DNA of 64,000 nt from NCBI GenBank assembly GCA_008973525.1, contig WACJ01000105.1:1-64000 (forward strand). The letters run 5' to 3'. The position numbers and the translations under genes are program-made. The DNA is from Stenopsyche tienmushanensis (taxonomy: Eukaryota > Arthropoda > Insecta > Trichoptera > Stenopsychidae). Below, piece after piece: positions 23,431-33,035 of the stretch. The notes below the pieces were generated by a model, which saw nothing but the letters and a program-made list of their open reading frames with translations, searched no databases and was not told the DNA's origin. Within the stretch, counting starts at the first letter, position 1, and each line of letters starts with the position of its first letter.

Positions 23431-23825
23431 AATAGGGGCAGTCTCTATCTAATCTATGTATACATATATACAGTACATATATACGTTTTCAAATTGTTAT
23501 ATTGACCTTACCCTACCGGAGATGTATTTACTACACATCGACTATAATAATGGGAATATCGATATGAAATATAGATACGCGGTTCAGAATTTTTGTATTC
23601 CTCCGTAATATAATTACGAATTACATCAAAGTATTATAGTATATAAGTATTCATCTGCAGCGACGGAAATAAATAATTTGTCGGGAAATCGGGAATTGCG
23701 AGTTTTTTACTTAGGGCATATTTTCAAAATTAAATTTAAATTTTATTAAGCTTCCTTGGACGGATATCCCGAAAGCAATCCTGAAATCCCAGGATCGAAA
23801 TTTTGTCACAGGAATGGATTCCCTA
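23431..23825 (+). mobile_element. hAT family A, copy A5 (coding region deleted)
   Basis: It aligns in reverse with the element at 24349-25355: CTAATCTATGTATACATATA, GATGTATTTACTACACATCG, TGTATTCCTCCGTAATATAA and TCTGCAGCGACGGAAATAAA. It ends at the terminal repeat GGAATGGATTCCCTA (23811-23825). The transposase C-terminal part is deleted between about 23710 and 23720, where GCGAGTTTTT joins TACTTAGGGCATATTTTCAA. The far end (CCCGGGAT-rich) is truncated. Confidence 0.75.
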
Positions 23826-24230
23826 GTCATATCGCAAGCGTACCAATACACTTGTCAATGATATACGTTGCAAATGAATATTCAAAGATCTTCTAACATG
23901 GTATTTATAATAAACATGTAACGGTCCTTGTTAAAAATCGTTGGAATCCTATGTGCGTACACATGATATTTTTTGCACGGTAGATTGGTTTCAGTAATGA
24001 TGTGTAAAAAATGTATATATAGCTCTTATGTAAATTTTAAATTGAAAAACAGAATAAATTTAAATTCATTTTCATATGTTTTGCTACTCTTTGTATTAAA
24101 CTTTTATGTTTTGCACGGATTATTTGGAATAGTATAGATGAATTATCTTATAAGAGTATTAAAATTGATATTTATATGCATATCTAATAGCGTCCACTAC
24201 CGCCCAATCAACTTGGCGGTCATTTAATAA

Positions 24231-25814
24231 TAGATTGTCCGGTTAGAAATGTCGTTTTTTTTTTAAATGAACGAGTTGAATTCAAACAATAAATGTATTA
24301 ATGAATTTCATCGATATAATGTATTTTATGTACTTCGGTAGACACAACTAGGGAATCCAATCCCGAGCCAAAATTTCGATCCCGGGATTTCATTAGACAA
24401 TCCCGGGACCAGTCCCGGGATCCCGGGATTGGGATTTTCAATATTTTAAGAAATTTCCTTGATGAATTTGATCAAAAATTACTAGTAAGTCCATTTGCTC
24501 AATATAAAAAATCACTTGAAGGTCAAAGAATTTTATTTATTTAAGAAAAGATAAAAATACAATTCAAAAATAGGTAAATAAAACACTAAAAAATTCAAAT
24601 ATTATTTTGAAAATATGCCGATTATGCGAAGTAACATTAACATTAAACATTAGTGTTTTGTCATTTAGTCTGGATCTGATTTTGGAAGTCAGACAACTTG
24701 CTGCTGAAAATGCACGCTCAGCCTCCACACTCGTTGGAGGTATCGTCATCAGATATTTAAATGCTAGTTCGAGTTGATGATCGCGTGAGCCCTCATTTTC
24801 GTATAACACCATCAATGTGACTAATAAAATTCTTTTCTGCTGAGACACGGACTAAAAATCGCAAAAATCCCGATTTCCCAATTTCCCGACAAATTATTTA
24901 TTTCCGTCGCTGCAGATGAATACTTATATACTATAATACTTTGATGTGATTTGTAATTATATTACGGAGGAATACAAAAATTCTGAACCCCGTATCTATT
25001 ATATTTCATATCGATATTCCCATTATTCGTCGAGGTGTAGTAAATACATCACCGGCAGGGAAAGGTTAATATAACAATTTGAAAAACATACATGTACGCT
25101 ATATATGTATACATAGATTAGACAACCACTGCTCCTATGCGTCGCCTAAGTTCGCCAATTAGTAATTACGCCACTGTTTTCAAGCGTCTAGATTTCGTCG
25201 GGAATGTCTCGATTTAGTAGCCTTCATCGTGTTGGTGAGGTGTAGGATTTCTGTTAGATAAAAATTTCAATCCCGGGATTTTCGGGATTACGTTTTCTAA
25301 TCCCGGGATTCTTAAGTACCTAAAGCTGTCCGGGATCCCGGGATTGGATTCCCTAGGCGCAACCTTTTCCCATCTGTTTAATATTTTTTTTATTCTAGAA
25401 GAATAAAATTAAACGGGTTTTGATATAAAATATTTTTCGATTCCTCATTTCACCTCTTCTATATTTATGATTTTTTCCCGATAAATAATGATGCATCGAT
25501 CTAAATAAATGATATTCAGAAGGAGCAAGATCACTCAAGATACTCCCCCAGTATATTTGAATACTTTTCCGAGGGTAACCAAGCTTGTCTGTTAATTCTC
25601 TTTTAGTTGGATTTGATTCAATTTCAGCACGCAAATTTTTTAAATTATTTAAACCATCTCTAGCATTGACAAACAGTTAGAGATTCTCCCAGTATATCAC
25701 AAATATTTATATTTGCAGTTGTTGCATTAATTTTTTGATGATATTCTGACTGAGACACAACTGATGATCAAAAAGTAAGTATGAAAAAAACGACATTTCT
25801 AACAGGACAATCTA
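24231..25814 (-). mobile_element. Internally deleted mariner, lineage H, containing hAT copy A2
   Basis: The inverted ends GATTGTCCGGTTAGAAATGT (from 24233) and its near-complement ACATTTCTAACAGGACAATC (to 25812) are flanked by TA. On the minus strand an open frame (25634-25395, 79 codons) joins an N-terminal helix-turn-helix piece, RAEIESNPTKRELTDKLGYP, directly to the C-terminal block SDLAPSEYHLFRSMHHYLSG. The whole catalytic middle is therefore missing: an internal-deletion derivative of a mariner. It lacks the first catalytic Asp and cannot transpose on its own. A hAT element lies inside it at 24349-25355. Confidence 0.85.
24349..25355 (-). mobile_element. hAT family A, copy A2 (best-preserved, 1007 bp)
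   Basis: It starts TAGGGAATCCAATCCCG and ends CGGGATTGGATTCCCTA, true inverted terminal repeats with the hAT-type TAGGG start. The flanking 8-mers GACACAAC (24341-24348) and GGCGCAAC (25356-25363) match at six of eight positions, an aged 8-bp target duplication. CCCGGGAT motifs are repeated just inside both ends, as often seen in hAT subterminal regions. On the minus strand 24848-24564 encodes only the C-terminal dimerisation domain (PPTSVEAERAFSAA, SKIRSRLND). It is a non-autonomous derivative and the reference copy of the family in this window. Confidence 0.88.
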
Positions 25815-27866
25815 AAAATTTCATAAAATTTATTAAACATTTCAATCATAAAACTTTTTAAATGCTCAAGCATAACAATTTCACATAATTAAGGCGAAAT
25901 TGTATATTTTTGCCTCGAGGCTTCAAACGAAGATTCAATTCAATTTCTAAATATTGTAGGGATTCATTAAGTTTTTTTTCCAAATAAAGATTTATGGTAT
26001 TTAATTTTATGAAACTCAACGCGACCCAAGATCGTCCTTGATCCGTTAATAGATTAAGAAACGGCTAAAATTAAAGCCTATTCGTAATTTCATCATAATT
26101 TCTGTATGATCCATATACCCTCTGTATAAATGAGGTTCGAAGATCGTGACTTGCATCTATTTACGAAGGCGATCCTCCAAGGTATTAATTACCTCAAATC
26201 TTACACCGAAAGCGCCAATGGTTGCATTAACACACAGTCTGCGAACAAATTGATTGAAACACAGTGGGAGAATTTCGTTTATTACAGAGGCGGAGCCGAA
26301 TGTTTTTCATCATAAATAAATACAACCCCATAAAACTAAGACATTCCACCGAATTAGGCATGTACATTTAGAGTGCGGCATAGCGTCGACTTTAAAATAT
26401 TAATTTTGCGCAAGGGACGCTTCTAAGGGTGCGTCTGGTAATGCGCCAACTTATGAAATAGATACCCTCGGCGTAATGAAACAAAAACACGAAATCTCGA
26501 TTAGCAAATATAGGCTTTCATTTCAGGTCGATAGCGCCCCGAAATTTAATCTCGACTGTGAATGTCTTATTGAAGCCCGACTAAATATTTACTTTCACCG
26601 AGAGCAATCCTCCAAGGAATACATATGGCGCATAATCTTTCGGTAAATATAAAAAACGACAAAACGAGAAACTGGGAGCTTATGGTGGATGTTGATTCTA
26701 CAAAAATAAAACAAATCGTTATCTAATGTACTCGAGGTGTATAAGAATAAATGCGCATTCGATTCGGTCAAAATTCATTTTCGCGTGTCTTTTGATACGT
26801 GCCATTAAATTTTCATTCAATGGAATTATTCGGAAATTAGAACGTTTGCATGGATGGAATTATAAATGACTTCTGACACACAGCTATTAAATTAGCACTC
26901 AAGTTACACATCAATAGCATCGTAAAATAATTTGCATCTTCGTCGATGAAAATAGCTTAATGTAAATTGGCATTGCCCTAGAAAAAAGCAAATTTAGGTC
27001 GACCTGAATGTGTTAAAATCAATTTTCTGCCAATTCAAATTCATTCGAATTCATTAAACAACTTATTTTAAGATCAATTAATATGATAGTAAAATCAGAC
27101 GTTAAAAACTTTATGTGACAGTTCGCACATTACACTAAACTTTATTATCATCACATGTGTTTAACAACCATTTAATTGCTAATGAAAAGCAATAAATATT
27201 GACACTCGTTCATCAATTGCGTAATAAATATGATAAAACGTCGTATAAACTATAGCAAAATTTAAAAACAAATTAGCTCGTCTATTTATATATTTTTATA
27301 AATATAAAATATTTTCTTTAACCCTTTAGAGCATAAATGTTGATAAAAAGAAAGTTTGAAGTGTGCTACTATAAAATTCGCTGTCTTGGGGTTGTTTCCC
27401 TTATAGTAAAAAGGAACATCGCTTTTACAGCAGCTGATTGTACTTTCTTACCTCGTTTATTATGTACGACAAAGAAAACTTATTTTAGTCTTTAAAAATC
27501 AACTCCCAAAGCAAACTGTGTATGAAACTTTTCGCCAAAGTTTATAAATCCTTCAAATAAATCATTATATTAATTAGGCTTAAATATAACACAAGACAAC
27601 GAGGAAATTTAATAGCAAATAATATTAAAAATCCGATTCGAAATGTCTTAATTAAAATCATGAAGCGCAATATAACATACAGAATCCGAGAAAAGACAAT
27701 AAGATATATTCTTACCAATTGTAATGTACTTTATTATGCGTTATTCACAGGGCCGTAACAAGGGGTTGGAAAAGCAGGCGCTCGTTCTTATTTACATTAA
27801 TCAACACTGATTGATTCTGTTCATTTTTAATATTAATATATACTGAGTTATCTAATCTATATTTTC
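25815..27866. other. AT-rich intergenic DNA, nothing firmly recognised
   Basis: A 61-codon plus-strand ORF at 26130-26315 starts at an ATG and has a donor-like AAGGTATT inside it, but no recognised motif. Otherwise nothing was seen. Confidence 0.4.
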
Positions 27867-28140
27867 TTCGTAATCACTCAAACATTGGGCCGACCCAAAA
27901 CAACCCACCCGATCAGTCTTCTTCGGACAACTTCGTTTTGTAATGAGAGTCCATAATCGTTCTATAGTCGCCGACGTGTTCAGGTAAGGCGTCCAATTGC
28001 GGGGTGCTCATTCGTAATTTCGGCGATCCGAAAAGCGGACCGATTGGACACAAAGATCTTGTGGGTTTTTTTGTGGCATTTTCTATGATCTGTACGACCG
28101 TGGAAACTCCCCATCAGAGGCTAGCTTAAATAGGTGGCTC
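27867..28140 (+). repeat. Dispersed repeat G, copy 2
   Basis: This is the second copy of the repeat at 13489-13798, in the same orientation and roughly the same length. It shares ATTGGGCCGAC, TCTTCTTCGGACAACTTCGT, AAGCGGACCGATTGGACA and the end TTAAATAGGTGGCTC-like. No flanking duplication was recognised. Class unknown. Confidence 0.65.
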
Positions 28141-29148
28141 CCACCAAATGAAGTCGCCACGAGTCTAGAGAAATTTAAAAAGTAAGTTTTTTATAATTAT
28201 TTTAAAAAGTATTGTTTCGCCTAGTGATAACCAGTTTTTTCCAACATTTACTATTAAAGGCTGCGAAAAAAAATACTAAATGTAGCGCCTTGAAATTTGA
28301 ATTTTTTGGGACTATCCTTATATTATTTTAAAATATACATTATTAAAATATTTAATATATTGCATTTATTTTTACATTTTTAATTTAATAGTGTTATTTA
28401 ACTTTTAAAAAAATCCGGAGAGGGGCGCAAGTTAGATACTTGCCACGGGCGCTTCATATCCTCGTTACGGCTCTGGTTATGCATGCAGGATATGACAATG
28501 AGATTCATTTATAAAAATGTTTCATTAAAAACTTTCAAAAGTTCACTGACTCTTCTAAAAAAAAGTAATCGCTCAAGTTTAATAAACCACTAAAGAACAA
28601 GCATCCGAGTTCAAATCCAGACAGATATTTATCATAGTACCAATAAATCAACTGAATAAGCCGTGTGATCATATGATCACGCTCGTGTTTACCGGGGGCG
28701 TGTACAGCATACGCTAAAAATGTTGACACTCAGAATAAAGATAAGCGACAACTGATTATTATCATTCATTGTCTGAAGCTTTTATCTGGTGGTCTGAAAT
28801 TATTACAAAAACATTTCAGATACAATATAATATGAAAATTGAAATACATATCATTATTATTGCAATGTGAAGCAAAAATTCATAATATTAATTAAGGGTA
28901 TAAATAAAATAGTTGTTAAGATTCTGTACCCGCTGAAAATTTGAATAAGAGTGGGACGAAAATGCGCTAGAGTTTGATTTTTGCAGTCGGGCGGAACTTT
29001 TGCTTTCGTCCGCCGCCGCGCCTAATTTTGATCCACGAAACTGAATTCCGCTTCATATTGAACGCATTTACCTCGAGATCGTCGCAGATGATCGAGCGAA
29101 AGGGTGAATAAATGATATTTTAGATAATTCTATATTTTCTTGTACAAC
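28141..29148. other. AT-rich intergenic DNA, nothing recognised
   Basis: Poly-A/T tracts and short open frames only. There is a small GC-rich patch near 28985-29025 without any open frame of interest. Confidence 0.45.
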
Positions 29149-29780
29149 ACTAGCCTCGTCGGTTTGCTCATCAAACGCTGCTGGGGTAGCTCAGCTAACA
29201 TGAGTTGGGTGAGCAGGTCACCCTGTGCTGCGTACCCATAAAGGGGTGTGTGGGACAGCCGATTACAGTAGTTGGTGGAGAATGTGTCAAAGGCTCACCA
29301 CTATCCTCAACAACCTAGGCAAACAGGGGAGAACGGTTTTAGGCTGTTCGAATGGCGACACGTCTCCGTGGCTAGGTACTACAAATGACCGAACTGATAC
29401 GATTACCATGAGGAAGGGATAGCTTCTGCAGTCCATCATCTGATGCAGCCCCTTCAAACTGAGGTTGGACTCGTAATGGCAGTGAATTCGCGGAAATAAA
29501 TCCCTTGAATTTAACATAACTTTAGTCCTTCCTCCTCCATCGCACTTTCGGGTGTATATGGTCTAAAAGCTGGTCTTTCCCGCGGAAACCTCGCCTCCTC
29601 TGAAGGGCGTGGAGCAAAAGGGGTGGCGTCTGGACGCTCCGCACGTAGCGTTTCTCGTGGGACTAAAGGATCAGTGGAAGACACTCTTTGTGTGGCTAGT
29701 CCGGGGTAACCCAGAACAGACCATACAGCAGCGCAAGAAATGGGTTCGCTGTCTGATGTCTGTCGTCTTGTATACTTATT
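29149..29780 (+). repeat. Unclassified dispersed repeat C, copy 1
   Basis: A moderately GC-rich repeat runs from CTCGTCGGTTTGCTCATCAA to about GGGTTCGCTGTCTGATG. It aligns with 47543-47935 and with the two halves at 55451-55698 and 56335-56800. Conserved blocks include GGGTACGCAGGTCACCCTGT-like, CCACTATCCTCAA, TAGGTACTACAAATGACCGA and ACTGAGGTTGGACTCG. No conserved open frame spans the copies, so it is not obviously coding. It may be the 5' part of the R1-like retrotransposon that occurs beside it, but nothing in the window links the two as one unit. Confidence 0.65.
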
Positions 29781-31033
29781 AATGATTTGATGGAGACCTC
29801 CAGGGATTTGCCGTAAGAATGCGATCCACCAGAAAAAATATATTGACATTAGATAAATATTAATAAAATCGGGTCGGATTGGATATCGGACTTATTGGTC
29901 AATAATTTTAGATCGAATGCACGCTTCGATTACAACACTCTCGGGGTACCATTCCTTGGTAGTCACAGCTTTCATTCTTTCGCCATTTCAGTTGCAATAA
30001 ACACGAAAGACAGCATCATGCTCAATATTCTGAAGGCATGCCATCCCAAGTTTATTCCATAGAAATAAAAAAAAGCACAGATTATTTGTTCAGCCGTGCC
30101 GTGTGGCAATTCTCGAGGGTTCGAATTTCCTATTCATTGTGCATCTATTGTTGACAGCTGATAAACGAGCTACGATTGATATTCAGCCCGTCGATAAATA
30201 TTCCACGTGAAGGTGTGCCATTAATAAGCTGTCGTGTATTACAATATTCAGGTCAACTTAACATAATCACTGCGTTTAGAAGAACTAGTTCGGTCTCGGC
30301 CGCAAACATGTTAAATGTTTATTAGAAGCGGGGAAGAATACAAAAGCAGTAGACATGAACCGTCGAGTCCTCAGACATGTCAGACGGACGATAAATGTCC
30401 TAATAAGTGCAACAAGAGGAATGCAAAATAAATGCAGCTCGTGCGGAATTGTGGGCGCCGATGACGAAATCCACGGACGTGGCATCCTGTATGCAAGCAT
30501 CGAAAGGACAAGAAATGCCTCCACACAACATCCTTCTGCGAGTTTGCGGAACCATATATCGACATGGCTCGATGGCTCTCAATTATAGCGGGTGAAGTTT
30601 CACCCGAGGCTTGCACTTTTTATTCTTCTTCTACAGACGTCGTTTCCGCTGACGACAACCATGTAATTGGCAATCAACAAGCGAAAATAATTTTGAGCAA
30701 GCTTGACTCTAAATATAGTCTTTAATTTAAGTCGGCGGCTTCGTCGGACGTATCATTTATTTTTATGAACGCTATATACCAGGCATATCCATTGAGCTCA
30801 TCTGTCACAGATACAATCATCAAACAAAACAAAATAGTAGAATTGACACACGATTCCATCCCATGATTATGTAAAACATTTTATTTATTTGATAATATTA
30901 TTAGAGCCAACGGATATGTATATGCTTATATTTAAATTTAAATAAAATGCGGTTTTGTATCCTTAAAATAATAAATTATTGATAAACAATAAAAATGTCA
31001 AACAAGCGGCGTTCATAAACTCATATCAATATA
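29781..31033. other. Intergenic DNA with a patch open in several frames (30285-30616)
   Basis: Between 30285 and 30616 open frames occur on both strands (60-79 codons each). The base composition here is more balanced, so openness in several frames is not evidence for a gene. No motif was recognised; a small hairpin GGGTGAAGTTTCACCC lies at about 30590-30605. The rest is AT-rich and empty. Confidence 0.4.
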
Positions 31034-32063
31034 CACTCGGGTCTCGTATAACACGGTTTGTATATACTGTAACATGCTTACAACACGCTTATAAAACAAC
31101 CCGCTTTAAATTTTTGCTGAAAAAAGCTGTGGCCAGAAGTACTCTCTATAGAAAATGGACAATAAACATTTGTTGTGATATTGATGGAGAAGATTTTGAT
31201 GTCATGGATATTTATAACATCCAAGAAATATTGGAGGATCGTACGTTGAACGAAGAAGAATTAGTCGAAATATTAAACTAATCTATCACAATGACTCAGA
31301 AAGCGATTGCAGCGAAGTAGCTACATGTTTCACATTAAAAACAATTAATGAAACCATATAATTGGCTATTCAATTAGATTTTTTTTATAAAGAATGATCC
31401 TAACCATTTTTCCTTCAAACTTATTTTTGTGCGATTTTTTTTGTGCAATTTCGAAGTTATGCGGTTTTTTTAAAGCATTTTTTTTATTTCACAAAGAGTA
31501 CGTATCGGAATATTTTGGATAAAATAGGAAATAAATCATCAATACTAACCGAAATTTGGAAAAAAATATAATTTGAACTGCATAAATAATATTGCATCTG
31601 CTATCGCTGAATTATGACCACGCCCTTTATTCTGGTTAAGATTTTTGAAAACATTGATTTCGCTTTTTTTTGCGTTTTTCCAATGTTTCGACTTTTAAAA
31701 ATACATTCTCCAAAGGAATTTCGAAAATTCCAACTACTTACGGAGTTATAGCTATTTTAGTGATGCAGCAACTTGACCGGTCATACCATAATTAAATCTT
31801 TTAACGCGTTTTTCTCGAAACTACTTTTTCCAACACGATTGGCATCTTATCTCAAGTTTTAATTAATCAATTTACTTCAAACTGGGTACGAATCTTTTCT
31901 ATATAATCCTCTATTATTCCTACCAGATTTATGTAAAAATTTATTTTTTATCTATTTAAAAAAAATTAAAACTATGACAAAATAAGACCAAAAAATGACT
32001 TTTTTGAACAGTCGCCATTTTGTTTTTTTTTTGAGGTAGGAACTATAGTGACATATTTACTAA

Positions 32064-32192
32064 TTGTTGGAAAGAGAAAATGTACACAGAACAATTGACA
32101 CTGAATATATATTTTTTTCCGAAGAAGATTTTGAGTCATATCGAAAATCGCAACGAAAATTATCATACAGCTATGATAGTTTGTCTGATAAT
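32064..32192 (+). other. Short acidic ORF shared by both E copies
   Basis: The plus-strand reading around 32095-32180 contains SEEDFESYRKSQRKLSYSYD. The corresponding place in the second copy (about 60005-60102) reads SSEEESNFESYRILSYSDDS and stops. The similarity at protein level suggests this was once coding, perhaps the tail of an element protein. It is too short to classify. Confidence 0.4.
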
Positions 32193-32250
32193 AGTTTGTT
32201 TGATAATTGTCTTTTTTTTATGCGATTTTGGAAATATTTTATATAGCTGT

Positions 32251-32783
32251 GTTGCGTGGACCAAAATGTTCTGTCGTCGACAGTTTGGTCGGCTTTAAGC
32301 TGGCCATACTTTTTGCTATTAAGACCCGCCACGGACTAACCGTTAGGCGGGCAACCAAAAAGAATCTTAACGTTGTTGTAGCCTTGGGAGGCGGTCGACG
32401 GACATTTTGGCCCGCACGCATCGCCCCGCATGGAGGCCACGTGCCTCGCAATCTTCGAAGTCGTGTTGAATAATTGAAGACTTTCATTCATTATCCTCAT
32501 ATCCCGTCATGGAGTTTTCCCCTCGTCGCCGCTCGACAGCCTGACAGCCGTCGTCGATCCAGCGGATCAAAGAACTCTGCGCCCCCTCGCCTAGTTAGGG
32601 GGCGCGTCCGCCGCTGTTCGGGCTCCGGCGGCCGGCGTTGCGGCCGGCGCTTTGCGCCCGCGGCGCGGCCGTCTGGGCCGTCTGGGCCGTCCGAGATACG
32701 CCGCGGCGGTTGGCAGCCGTGGCGGCAGCGGTGTTGGTGCTGCGATGGGGGCTCGCGAAGCGCGGCGCCCCCTCGTATGCAAC
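32251..32783. mobile_element. GC-rich 533-bp insertion inside element E1, with 6-bp duplication
   Basis: The surrounding element reads ATATAGCTGT...AGCTGTTTCAAAG, while the empty site in the second copy (60250-60270) is TATAGCTGTTTCAAAG. The insert is therefore flanked by AGCTGT on both sides (32245-32250 and 32784-32789). Its termini are GTTGC and GCAAC, a 5-bp inverted repeat. The right half is very GC-rich (runs of GGCCGTCTGG, GCGGCCG) against an AT-rich window. Open frames in it are overlapping and compositional. The class is unknown: a DNA transposon with a 6-bp target duplication or a captured foreign segment are both possible. Confidence 0.6.
32254..32419. repeat. Inverted repeat inside the GC-rich insert
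   Basis: GCGTGGACCAAAATGTTCTG TCGTCGAC near 32254-32281 is mirrored by GTCGACGGACATTTTGGCCC GCACGC near 32394-32419. Together they form a hairpin-capable or MITE-like unit of about 166 bp that makes up the left part of the insert. Confidence 0.55.
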
Positions 32784-33035
32784 AGCTGTTTCAAAGTTAT
32801 GCGGTTTTTAAAATCCATGGAACGCATCTTCACGTTTTCTATGTAAGTCATAGCTTTTTTTATGCGATTTTCCGCGGAACGCATCAACCGCACAAAAAAG
32901 GTTTAAGTGTACTTATATAAATTATCTTCAATATTTTTTTGGAACGCAAACCCTAATTTTGTATGAACTTCAAACCTGGTATAACACGACGTTTTTGCTG
33001 AACCATATAACCGTGTTATACGAGGCCCGAGTGTA

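Larger units (their letters stand above)
31034..33033 (+). mobile_element. pogo-like element E1
   Basis: The inverted ends CACTCGGGTCTCGTATAACA (left) and the complement TGTTATACGAGGCCCGAGTG (right) are flanked by TA (31032-31033, 33034-33035), as in pogo/Tigger elements. Just inside the left end is a transposase C-terminal remnant (about 31094-31365). It contains IYNIQEILEDRTLNEEELVE, then after a frame change DSESDCSEVATCFTLKTINE, resembling the acidic tail of Tigger proteins. The rest (31400-32960) is T-rich, with repeated phrases such as CGAAGTTATGCGGTTTTT shared with the copy at 59665-60345. A GC-rich insertion sits at 32251-32783. It is non-autonomous. Confidence 0.75.

Noticed and set aside
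26130..26315. 61-codon plus ORF with a donor-like site
   Set aside because: ATG context and donor are ordinary, and no partner exon or motif was found.
30100..30140. GGTTCGAATTTCC resembling a tRNA B box
   Set aside because: No matching A box or foldable cloverleaf at the right distance.
30285..30616. Cluster of 60-79-codon ORFs on both strands
   Set aside because: Openness in many frames at once reflects local base composition. No single frame stands out.
32239..32920. Overlapping ORFs of 60-148 codons in the GC-rich insert
   Set aside because: They are open on both strands and in several frames because stops are rare in GC-rich DNA. Products are Arg/Ala/Gly-rich with no domain.
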